Shown piece by piece: positions 35,130 through 42,796 of a stretch of DNA of 59,257 nt (position 1 is the stretch's first letter; the number at the start of each line of letters is the position of its first letter). The DNA is from Rhodothermaceae bacterium (lineage in GTDB: Bacteria; Bacteroidota; Rhodothermia; Rhodothermales; Bin80). A program made the translations under genes and the position numbers. A model generated the notes under the pieces. It did no database searches. It was not told the DNA's origin and worked only from the letters and a program-made list of their open reading frames with translations. The DNA lies in NCBI GenBank assembly GCA_009841335.1, contig VXLY01000094.1, forward strand, positions 1 through 59,257, written 5' to 3'.

Positions 35130-36516
35130 CAGCCTGTACAAATGCCACCAGACGATCCACCAGCGATTCTGCATGAACGGCCTGCTCCGGCCGCATGAGT
35201 ACACTTCTTAGAATTCGGGCGCTGTCCTGATCTACGGACAAATGGGGTACGCGAGCAAGTAAGTCTTCTGAACTTGTGCGAAGCACACTCAGAAATACCG
35301 GGTTTGAACTTGGAGCCATAGCACGCTCAAACAGGGACTGGGACGCCCGGTCTATCGCGCTTACCGAACTGGGCTTGACCGCGGGAAAGTAACACACAAT
35401 GTCCAAATCCGGCTTGCCCCAACTTATCAGTGGCGTACCTTCCAGTGCGATATGCCAAAATTGCGCAGCGTCCCTGCAAGCAGACAATATTGGCCCGAGT
35501 CCCTCTTCCGCCGATAAGGGCAACAGCTGGAGGGTTAGCCACAAAGCACCCGCTGCTGCGCCTGCACGTGAGCATTCCAGGCTGATTTCACCAAGATGCA
35601 GCTCATCGCTCGTAAAGTACGTGTAGGGTGAATCATGCAAATAGTGCCGTGCCATCGTTGGATCGCTGTACAATATGCAGCCACAGCCATAGGGTTGTAG
35701 CCCATGTTTATGCGGATCTAGGACAATTGAGTCGGCTTCTTTGATGGCTTCCAAATTTCTTCCGACCTCGGGAGACAGCATCCCGGTCTTGCTCAGCAAC
35801 CTAAAGAAACCGCCATACGCAGCATCTATGTGCATACGAACACCATACTGCCGACACAGTGTCACAGCTTCAGCAATGGGGTCTACCGCTCCTATTCCAG
35901 TAGTGCCTGCGGTAAGCACTACGGTTCCAATCGACTGCGAACGAAGCAATTCCTCAAGCGCATCCAAGTCCATTCGGCCATATGTATCTGCGGAAACGCT
36001 CTGTACGGGCAAACCCAATAGATGCCCCATACGGGCATGTGTGTAATGCGCTTCCTGACTGACAGCCACAGCTTTGCCCGGATGCTCCTCTCGACTGACA
36101 AAGAGTGCCTCGAGGTTGGCAATCGTCCCGCTGCTGGTCAAGTGCCCCAATGCATCCTCCGGGAACTCAAACATCCTGGCCATCTCAACCACAACTTCCT
36201 TTTCCATGGCTGCAGTTGGTGGTCCCCCATCAAGCGCGTGGTTGTTGGGATTAATCCGCATTGCCGTCAAGTATCCAAGGACTGCAACCGGGTGCGGCGG
36301 CTTGAGCATCTGCCCGGCGTAGCGGGGATGGAAGAAGGGGTAATTGCCCGCAAGGCGATTTACGTAGGTTTCGTAAACTTTACTGAGTGTCTCGTGCTCT
36401 ACACGGAGTGACGGATGCGTCTCGTAGGCCCCCCAACGTGCCTCCCAAGCGCTCACACATCGATCTGCTTCCCTTAGCCAACCACCGAGTGATTGCGGCG
36501 CAATGGTCTGGATCAT
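35119..36516 (-). CDS. Group II PLP-dependent amino acid decarboxylase
   Basis: A 465-residue enzyme of the glutamate/tyrosine/aromatic amino acid decarboxylase group, also called the pyridoxal-dependent decarboxylase family. LTSSGTIANLEALFVSRE (about 129) and VVLTAGTTGIGAVDPIAE (about 202) bind PLP. MHIDAAYGGFFRLLS (about 230) has the Asp that contacts the ring nitrogen, and SIVLDPHKHGLQPYGCGCIL (about 264) has the PLP lysine. The substrate cannot be read from this. L-aspartate 1-decarboxylase (beta-alanine for CoA) and aromatic amino acid decarboxylase are both possible. It overlaps lgt by four bases (ATGA) and rlmB by 11. Confidence 0.85.
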   Translation of the reverse strand: MIQTIAPQSLGGWLREADRCVSAWEARWGAYETHPSLRVEHETLSKVYETYVNRLAGNYPFFHPRYAGQMLKPPHPVAVLGYLTAMRINPNNHALDGGPPTAAMEKEVVVEMARMFEFPEDALGHLTSSGTIANLEALFVSREEHPGKAVAVSQEAHYTHARMGHLLGLPVQSVSADTYGRMDLDALEELLRSQSIGTVVLTAGTTGIGAVDPIAEAVTLCRQYGVRMHIDAAYGGFFRLLSKTGMLSPEVGRNLEAIKEADSIVLDPHKHGLQPYGCGCILYSDPTMARHYLHDSPYTYFTSDELHLGEISLECSRAGAAAGALWLTLQLLPLSAEEGLGPILSACRDAAQFWHIALEGTPLISWGKPDLDIVCYFPAVKPSSVSAIDRASQSLFERAMAPSSNPVFLSVLRTSSEDLLARVPHLSVDQDSARILRSVLMRPEQAVHAESLVDRLVAFVQADAG

Positions 36517-37409
36517 TGCGGTTTACGCCGGGTAGTGATAATCAATCCTGCAATTCCCAGAACAATCATAATCACCGAAATCACCTCCGCCTGCGTGACC
36601 TCCATTCCAAGGAATTCAAAAACATTATTGACCCGGATCTGCTCGATCAAAAGGCGTTCTACTCCAAAAAACAGAACGGTCAAAGATGCCAACCATCCCG
36701 TCCTGAATGGATGCCTGCGCAAGCTCCAAAGCACGGCAAACAATGCTGCAGCCATGAGAAACTCATAAATTGAGGTCGGATAGACTCCCGATTCAGGTAA
36801 GGTTACCCCGATTATATTGTTCGGGTAAGTCTCACTCCACAGCCAGTCCGGTATAAATCCCGGTTTGGCTTCCACATTTGCAGGAATCCCCCAGTCACCA
36901 TCACCAGCTAGGTGACAGCCAATACGTCCAATCCCATAAGCCAGCATAACCGTCGGCAATGTGACGTCCACAAAGATCGGCAGATTTACATTGTGCTTTC
37001 TAACATACCAGACGATTCCTACCGCGGCAAGTAGCAGTCCACCATAAAACGTAAGTCCTCCCCGAGAGAAAATCATTCCCAGAGGATCTGCCATAAAATC
37101 TCCCCAATTCTCCAGAATATGAAAAATCTTTGCGCCAACAATACCGGCTACAACAGCAATTACCGTCACCGTTCCTACCAGCGATGACGGGCTTGCTTCT
37201 ACAAATTGTTTTTTGCGGCCTTTTTCCTTTGAACGTATGCGCACTGGCCCAAGCCGCCCTTCGCTATACAGTCTATCCAGTTCACGTTGCATCAACCAGG
37301 CAGCCACTAAAAAAGCAATGGCCATCATCGTTCCAAACGAATTGATGGTAAGGGTGCTGCTACCCAGAAACTCGATGGGCAATGGAATTTCAAGGATGCG
37401 TGGATACAT
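36513..37409 (-). CDS. lgt: Prolipoprotein diacylglyceryl transferase
   Basis: Moves diacylglycerol from phosphatidylglycerol to the lipobox cysteine, the first step of lipoprotein maturation. The 298-residue membrane protein has the family core SRGGLTFYGGLLLA, LAYGIGRIGCHLAGDGDWG, the YPTSIYE motif, and GVERLLIEQIRVNN. SRGG replaces the H-G-G of enteric Lgt, and G-x-H-L-A-G-D-G-D-W-G replaces G-N-F-x-N-x-E-x-x-G. To my knowledge both are normal for the Bacteroidota group. Several lipoproteins in this window are its likely substrates. It starts two bases after hisS. Confidence 0.93.
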   Translation of the reverse strand: MYPRILEIPLPIEFLGSSTLTINSFGTMMAIAFLVAAWLMQRELDRLYSEGRLGPVRIRSKEKGRKKQFVEASPSSLVGTVTVIAVVAGIVGAKIFHILENWGDFMADPLGMIFSRGGLTFYGGLLLAAVGIVWYVRKHNVNLPIFVDVTLPTVMLAYGIGRIGCHLAGDGDWGIPANVEAKPGFIPDWLWSETYPNNIIGVTLPESGVYPTSIYEFLMAAALFAVLWSLRRHPFRTGWLASLTVLFFGVERLLIEQIRVNNVFEFLGMEVTQAEVISVIMIVLGIAGLIITTRRKPQ

Positions 37410-37411
37410 TG

Positions 37412-38698
37412 TCAGTTGAGTGTTTTGATCAGATTATCAGCTAGTTGGGCTAGTGGAATCGTTAGCTGTTCACCAGTGTTCATGTCCTTGACCGTTGCGA
37501 CTTCCGCCTCTAACTCTCGGTCCGCCACGATAACAACTTGTCGTGCACACGCACGGTTAGCAAGCCGCATCTGTGCCTTCATCGAACGGTAGCCCAGCTC
37601 CATTCCCACGCGTAGTCCCTCTGCGCGCAGCGTCTGCAGTAGCAGGAAGGCCTCCCGGCCTGCTGTTTCCCCCAGTGCAACCATCCAAACGTCAAACGGA
37701 TGTTCTTCGGGTAGCGATAGCTCAGAAGCCTCCATTGCCAGAATGAGACGCTCCATGCCCGCAGCGAAGCCTACTGCCGGAACAGGCTGGGACGCCCCAA
37801 TGGCAGGAGCTAGCAGGTCGTACCTGCCACCACCTGCCAATGCACGCTGTGCCCCTATACCGGCATGCTCCAACTCAAATGCGGTTTGTGTATAGTAATC
37901 CAGTCCACGTACAAGCATCGGGTCCTCCACAAACGAAATCTCCAGAGACTCCAGAAGACCCTTGAGTGCTTCGTAGCTAGCCCGGCTGTCCTCGTCAATA
38001 TAGTCCAGTAAACGAGGGGCACCCTCGAGGAGAACACATTCTGCTTCAACTTTCGTATCCAAGATTCGAAGCGGATTGCGCGAAAGGCGTTCGCGACTGA
38101 TCTCCGTGAGCGCCCCCGTATGTGGGGTCAGATACTTCACCAGGGCCTCGCGGTATCTAGGCCTGGTCTCGGCGTCCCCAAGTGTATTCACGCGGAGTTG
38201 CGTGTCGGTGAGTTCAAGAGTCCGGTAAACATCCATCATCGCGGCAATCACCTCGGCATCTGCTCTCGGATCGTCAGTTCCGATGATTTCAGCGCCAAAC
38301 TGATGGAATTGCCGGTATCGTCCCTTCTGAGGGCGCTCAGCTCTGAAACACGGCCCAATGTAGTATAGCCGTTGCACCCCCGGCTTCTGTTCCATGTGAT
38401 GCTGCAGATATGCGCGCATGATGGGAGCCGTCAACTCTGGACGCAACACGTAACTGGTGTCCCCGCGTTCAAACGTAAACATCTCCTTGGAGACAATATC
38501 CGTGAGTTGACCTAAGCCCCGAGCAATTAATCCAGTGGGTTCCAGGACAGGTGTTCGGATTTCTGCAAACCCATGCCTGTGCATGACCGTATGGATTACG
38601 TGTTCCACATGACGCCAGACCTCAATGCGGACGTGTGGTCGTCGTGCCCCGGACAGCAAGTCGCTTGTCCCCTCAATTGTTTGAAAAGTACTTTTCAC
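37412..38698 (-). CDS. hisS: Histidyl-tRNA synthetase
   Basis: A class II synthetase that charges tRNA-His. The 428-residue protein starts KSTFQTIEGTSDLL. Motif 1 is around GFAEIRTPVLEPTGL, and motif 2 is YYIGPCFRAERPQKGRYRQF (about 112-131) then HQFGAEIIG. The histidine-specific motifs are LVRGLDYYTQTAFEL (about 262) and LAGGGRYDLL, and motif 3 is AVGFAAGMERLIL. The C-terminal anticodon-binding domain runs from about residue 330. It lies between rluD (17 nt upstream) and lgt. Confidence 0.96.
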   Translation of the reverse strand: MKSTFQTIEGTSDLLSGARRPHVRIEVWRHVEHVIHTVMHRHGFAEIRTPVLEPTGLIARGLGQLTDIVSKEMFTFERGDTSYVLRPELTAPIMRAYLQHHMEQKPGVQRLYYIGPCFRAERPQKGRYRQFHQFGAEIIGTDDPRADAEVIAAMMDVYRTLELTDTQLRVNTLGDAETRPRYREALVKYLTPHTGALTEISRERLSRNPLRILDTKVEAECVLLEGAPRLLDYIDEDSRASYEALKGLLESLEISFVEDPMLVRGLDYYTQTAFELEHAGIGAQRALAGGGRYDLLAPAIGASQPVPAVGFAAGMERLILAMEASELSLPEEHPFDVWMVALGETAGREAFLLLQTLRAEGLRVGMELGYRSMKAQMRLANRACARQVVIVADRELEAEVATVKDMNTGEQLTIPLAQLADNLIKTLN

Positions 38699-38715
38699 TG
38701 ATTGTACCTAGTTGC

Positions 38716-39702
38716 TCAGCCACGAAAAACTGCCGGATCTTTCCGTAACTGCTCAATTGCCCAAACCATGTCCTCCGGCAAATCTGTAACAAACTCCATA
38801 AGCTCACCGGAATCCGGATGAATAAAGCCCAGCGATTGCGCGTGCAGGGCCTGACGATCCAGCACGTTAAAAATATTCGCAAAGAACGCACGCCTATTTC
38901 CTGTAACTGTGCCTCGTTTAATTGTGGTGCCCCCATAGGCGGCATCTCCAACAAGGGGGTGCCCTATGTGGCTTGCATGAACCCTGATTTGATGGGTTCG
39001 CCCCGTACTTAGCCTAAATTGTACCACTGCGGTCACTCCCAGTATTTCGCGCGTTTCATAGTGTGTCAATGCCTTGCGTCCCCCGGAATGCACCGACATT
39101 AAGATTCGGTTACGCCTAGACCTACCAATAGGCGCATCTATCGAACCCGTCCGGGGATCAGGGATACCCCATACAATCCCGGTATAGTATCTAGTAACAG
39201 TCCGGGCTTCAAACTGAGACTGTAACGCACGATGCGCCTCATCGTTTTTGGCAACAATCAACAAACCCGTCGTGTCCATATCCAGTCGATGAATAATTCC
39301 TGGACGAAACGCTTCGTCCGGTGCGTGTGGAAGTGTTGCATTCACATGATGCAAAACTGCATTAGCCAAGGTTCCCGAATGCCTGCCTGCTCCCGGATGA
39401 ACAGGCATTCGTGCCGCCTTATTGACTACGAGCACACTCTCATCCTCATATACCACATCAATGGGCAGAGCCTGTGGCAGGAGCTTCGGCGCCTGTACGA
39501 CGGATGCTTTCCACCTGATCACCGCACCAGGTACGACCGGATAGGACGGCCGTGTTCTCACCTTACCATCTACGGTAACATTTCCAGCACGGATTGCTTT
39601 CTGTGCCTGGCTGCGCGATCCCATATCGGGGATGCAGGCCAGACTAACGTCCAAGCGCTGTCTGGCATCTGCAACCAGTGTATTTTCTTTTTGGTTATCC
39701 AT
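38716..39702 (-). CDS. rluD: Ribosomal large-subunit pseudouridine synthase, RluD type
   Basis: Isomerises uridines to pseudouridine in 23S rRNA helix 69. ATG 39702 gives MDNQKENTLVADARQRLDVS, with an eight-base overlap of obg; the frame extends to 39762. The 328-residue protein has an N-terminal S4 RNA-binding domain (SRSQAQKAIRAGNVTVDGKV). The catalytic domain has YEDESVLVVNKAARMPVHPG, the catalytic Asp in IIHRLDMDTTGLLIVAKNDE (about 137), and LSTGRTHQIRVHASHIGHPL. RluD, RluA and RluC are hard to separate by sequence. RluD fits best given the S4 domain and length. Confidence 0.92.
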   Translation of the reverse strand: MDNQKENTLVADARQRLDVSLACIPDMGSRSQAQKAIRAGNVTVDGKVRTRPSYPVVPGAVIRWKASVVQAPKLLPQALPIDVVYEDESVLVVNKAARMPVHPGAGRHSGTLANAVLHHVNATLPHAPDEAFRPGIIHRLDMDTTGLLIVAKNDEAHRALQSQFEARTVTRYYTGIVWGIPDPRTGSIDAPIGRSRRNRILMSVHSGGRKALTHYETREILGVTAVVQFRLSTGRTHQIRVHASHIGHPLVGDAAYGGTTIKRGTVTGNRRAFFANIFNVLDRQALHAQSLGFIHPDSGELMEFVTDLPEDMVWAIEQLRKDPAVFRG

Positions 39703-40708
39703 CTCCGAGGCGCACCTCCTGAACACACTTCCACAGCTCATACTTGAGCGTCTCCAATCCAAAACCGGTCACTGCGCTGATCAAAAATACCGTCTCGTTG
39801 GTTCCAAATTTGGCACGGACACGCTCGAGATGATCCGCATAGTCTTCCTTGGGAATCAAATCTGCCTTGGACAAAACAATGAATCTACGCTTATCTGAGA
39901 GTTTGGGATCATAGTTATTCAATTCCCGCATCAGGTCCACAAATTCAGTAATAACGTCTTCCGACGTAACCGGAATTACAAACAGAAGCACCGCGTTTCG
40001 TTCAATATGTCTCAAAAAACGGAGTCCGAGTCCTTTGCCTGCGCTGGCCCCTGTGATAATACCTGGGATATCAGCAATGACAAACGATTCATAGTCTTCT
40101 ACCCTGACGACTCCTGGACTTGGTACAAGCGTTGTGAATGGGTAGTCAGCTATCTTTGGGCGGGCAGAGGAAACTGAGGCCACCAAGGTACTTTTCCCCG
40201 CATTCGGAAACCCAACCAATCCGACATCGGCCAGCATCTTGAGTTCCAGTACAACAGACTTTTCTTCACCCGGCTCTCCGGGTTGCGCATAACGGGGTAA
40301 CTGGCGCGTCGAGGACTTGAAAAAAGTATTTCCCTTGCCGCCCCGCCCCCCTTCGGCTATCAGTAGTTGGTCACCATCTTTCAAAACTTCACCCAGTAGG
40401 GCGCCATCCTCAGACAATCGTGCCATAGTACCGCAGGGTACGCGTAATATCAGGTCCCGACCATCTTTTCCTGCACGATTATTGCCTTGCCCTGCTTCTC
40501 CCCCGGGTGCTCGCTGATGTGGATTGTAACGCAGATCCAAAAGTGTATAAAGATGTTTATCCGCCATCAGGAGCACTGAACCACCCCGACCACCATTGCC
40601 ACCCGCTGGACCGCCCTTTGGAACGTATTTTTCTCTACGGAAAGCCACGCAACCGGCGCCTCCAGAGCCGCTTCTCGCATGAATGGTAACCTGATCTACG
40701 AATCTCAT
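39695..40708 (-). CDS. obg: Obg family GTPase (CgtA)
   Basis: An essential GTPase of 50S ribosome assembly and stress control. ATG 40708 gives MRFVDQVTIHARSGSGGAGC; an upstream ATG at 40732 would add eight residues. The 337-residue protein has the glycine-rich Obg fold (YVPKGGPAGGNGGRGGSVLL). The G motifs are VGFPNAGKSTLVASV (G1), the TTLVPSPGVV switch, ADIPGIITGASAGKGLGLRF (G3) and VLSKADLI (G4). The variable C-terminal domain is absent. It leads the minus-strand operon and faces rnhA, 15 bases away. Confidence 0.95.
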   Translation of the reverse strand: MRFVDQVTIHARSGSGGAGCVAFRREKYVPKGGPAGGNGGRGGSVLLMADKHLYTLLDLRYNPHQRAPGGEAGQGNNRAGKDGRDLILRVPCGTMARLSEDGALLGEVLKDGDQLLIAEGGRGGKGNTFFKSSTRQLPRYAQPGEPGEEKSVVLELKMLADVGLVGFPNAGKSTLVASVSSARPKIADYPFTTLVPSPGVVRVEDYESFVIADIPGIITGASAGKGLGLRFLRHIERNAVLLFVIPVTSEDVITEFVDLMRELNNYDPKLSDKRRFIVLSKADLIPKEDYADHLERVRAKFGTNETVFLISAVTGFGLETLKYELWKCVQEVRLGDG

Positions 40709-40723
40709 CAATAAAGCCCGATA

Positions 40724-41173
40724 ATGAAGCAAGTAACGATCTACACCGACGGTAGTTGTGAAGGTAATCCTGGCAGAGGCGGCTGGGCCGCAATCCTTCG
40801 TTATAATAAAAAAGAACGCGTTCTTACAGGAGGGTCACCCCGGACCACAAACAATCGAATGGAAATGACTGCGGCACTCAGGGCGTTGCAGTTGCTAAAA
40901 GAGCCGTGTGCTGTAAAGCTTCACACGGATAGTCAATATCTCAGGCGTGCATTCACCGATGGATGGCTTCATCAATGGCATTCCAACGGATGGTTGACTT
41001 CAAACAAGCAACCGGTAAAAAACCAGGACCTCTGGAAAAAGCTGTGGAGCGAAGCTCAAAAACATGAAGTTCAGTGGATCAAGGTCAAAGCCCACGCCAA
41101 CAACAAGCTAAATAACCGTGCGGACGCGTTGGCCGTGGCCGCGTGCCAGGACGTTGCTCGCAAGCTGGATTGA
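40724..41173 (+). CDS. rnhA: Ribonuclease HI
   Basis: Cuts RNA in RNA-DNA hybrids. The 149-residue protein has the four acidic catalytic residues: Asp in IYTDGSCEGNPGRGGWA, Glu in NNRMEMTAALRAL, Asp in LHTDSQYLRRAF, and Asp in NNRADALAVAA. The basic handle (GWLTSNKQPVKNQDLWKKL) is present. Length is standard. Its start lies 15 bases from that of obg on the other strand, so promoters of the two must overlap each other's coding regions or leaders. Confidence 0.96.
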   Translation: MKQVTIYTDGSCEGNPGRGGWAAILRYNKKERVLTGGSPRTTNNRMEMTAALRALQLLKEPCAVKLHTDSQYLRRAFTDGWLHQWHSNGWLTSNKQPVKNQDLWKKLWSEAQKHEVQWIKVKAHANNKLNNRADALAVAACQDVARKLD

Positions 41174-41241
41174 GAAATTTGGGAAGACAACGCTAGAGCA
41201 TCACCAAACGCGATAAACATGATAGTCGGGCCTCGCATACC

Positions 41242-41263
41242 TGGAGGGTGTAGATACCCTCCA
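41242..41263 (+). terminator. Hairpin downstream of rnhA
   Basis: TGGAGGGT at 41242-41249 pairs perfectly with ACCCTCCA at 41256-41263 around a six-base loop, 68 bases after the rnhA stop. CTTTAAT follows, a weak T tract. A plausible terminator, though an inefficient one. Confidence 0.5.
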
Positions 41264-41664
41264 CTTTAATAAAGATGTAAGAGCAGCAACCAAACGAATC
41301 TCCACAGGCACGAATTCTCACGGCTACCCCGCTTCATCAGTGGTTTGATCATACCGTGGCGACCACCGATCATGTCGCGGGAGATTGCCAGGATTTCGCA
41401 CAGAACTGCATCGAGATCGAGGCTTGAGTTAACGCAAAGAACGGCCGTGCTCAATCAGGATAGGTGCCTGCGAACTACAGTATCTGTGATTCCACCTTAT
41501 TGGATTTTTCATTAGCACACGTCTCGGCTTGTTTTGAAAGAAACATCCGGGCCTCTGGCCGTGAGCCAACTGGTAAATTGATTCTGCATTATAATGCTCT
41601 GCTCTGGTTCAAAAATGCATCCTAGCATGAATTAACAGACATATAATCATAATTTCCCATAATT

Positions 41665-41704
41665 TAACAGATAAAGAATATGATCGACGTAAAAAATACT
41701 TAAA
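41665..41704 (+). promoter_or_regulatory. Conserved 40-nt upstream element, copy A
   Basis: TAACAGATAAAGAA opens this AT-rich sequence, which matches 54849-54888 at about 32 of 40 positions without gaps by eye, ending AATACTTRAA in both. It lies 187 bases upstream of an exported sorting-domain gene. The other copy lies 103 bases upstream of an outer-membrane barrel gene. It may be a shared promoter or regulatory element. The Bacteroidota sigma motif is not clearly visible inside it. Confidence 0.4.
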
Positions 41705-41891
41705 ATATTACTATCCTAGGTAGTTGACGGTGTCTGTCCCAGATAACACAATCGTTGAAGCGACAAAGGGCGTTGTACCTGAGAACGAAGATCTAAGATC
41801 TGATGAACTGAGTGTACGACTGAATAAAGTAGCATAGGTATTTTCATAGGACCTGTCAGGGGTCGGATCGGCGCATTATGTTAAAATCAAA

Positions 41892-42491
41892 ATGAAGTGG
41901 GGCTCATTAGTAGTGATCTTGGTTCTATCCTGTCACTCACCTTTAACCCTTTTTGCACAGGATTTGAGTGTTCGTCCGGCAGCACCGGAGGTGAGGGAGA
42001 AGAGAGAGGAAGGACCTGACATCAGATTGAGCCCACGGGTGCAGATCCCGGATATGCCTTGGGGAACGGAAGGTTCTGACGTCAGGCTGGGTTGGTCCGC
42101 CACGAACACGGAACGTCAGTCGAATTCTGGCGATGGGATTGCAATGGTAAAGGTGACCGTGAAGGACAATGACAAGGTGGATACGGCAAACGAAAAGCGC
42201 ACAGAGTTGCCCGAGGAGTTGTTGGTGCAGGACAATTATCCCAATCCATTTCGCAATGCAACACGAATTGTTTTCCACCTGCCGGAACAGGCACAGGTGA
42301 ATGCCGAGGTTTTCGACATACTTGGTCGTGTGGTCTATACTTCCCAGGTGCATCAGATGAATGCAGGCTGGGATCGCACACTATCAGTAGACTTGCCTTC
42401 AACCAGTTCTGGCATGTACATATACCGCGTAAGTGTGGCTACGACATCTGGAACACTTGTAAGGACCGGCCGCATGATCAAAATCAGATAG
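41892..42491 (+). CDS. Small exported protein with type IX sorting domain
   Basis: A 199-residue protein with the signal peptide MKWGSLVVILVLSCHSPLTL then FAQ, a roughly 90-residue low-complexity linker rich in D, E, R, P and N, and a type A sorting domain of about 85 residues. The domain runs NYPNPFRNATRIVFHLPEQA, EVFDILGRVVYTSQ, GWDRTLSVDLP, SSGMYIYRVSV and a terminal GRMIKIR. There is little else to act as cargo, so it is close to a stand-alone sorting domain. It precedes the large LRR/metalloprotease, which has no such domain at its end, by 305 nt on the same strand. It may help anchor that protein or be the leftover of a longer cargo. Confidence 0.8.
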   Translation: MKWGSLVVILVLSCHSPLTLFAQDLSVRPAAPEVREKREEGPDIRLSPRVQIPDMPWGTEGSDVRLGWSATNTERQSNSGDGIAMVKVTVKDNDKVDTANEKRTELPEELLVQDNYPNPFRNATRIVFHLPEQAQVNAEVFDILGRVVYTSQVHQMNAGWDRTLSVDLPSTSSGMYIYRVSVATTSGTLVRTGRMIKIR

Positions 42492-42796
42492 GCCCTATCA
42501 GGTGTGTGATACTTTGTTTTCAAACGAGCCTGTGGACAAAGCCCGGGATAGTGGAGTTCTCGGGTTGGTGGAGCATATTGCGGCTACGGTTCTGCGTTCA
42601 AACTCAGGGGGCATTCATGGCTGTCGTAATCAGCGATCAATGTGCAAAACATCAGTTTATAATCACATGCTACCGGCTGATAGCGCCGCATTGTACGCTG
42701 AATCGACGGGATCAATTGACGCATTTCATATAGAATGGGCGCTAAGATCAATAATCACTGAACTTTATCCGCATGCAAATAAGGGCTCACGTTAGG
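42492..42796. other. 305-nt gap between the sorting-domain gene and the LRR gene
   Basis: No gene or clear hairpin was seen. AAGGG at 42781-42785, eleven bases before ATG 42797, is a possible ribosome site for the LRR/metalloprotease. Confidence 0.4.

Larger units (their letters stand above)
41174..41891. other. 718-nt gap; hairpin, AT-rich leader, no gene seen
   Basis: No gene is supported. A minus-strand frame at 41266-41454 codes 62 residues with no signal or family motif. A hairpin follows rnhA and a conserved 40-nt element lies at 41665 (both listed). The last 250 bases are AT-rich, unlike the genes on either side, and probably hold the promoter for the sorting-domain gene at 41892. Confidence 0.45.

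Noticed and set aside
41266-41454. 62-codon minus-strand ORF after rnhA, possibly a transposase piece
   Set aside because: Only a weak 20-base resemblance to 46850 was noticed, and no transposase motif or inverted repeats are seen.
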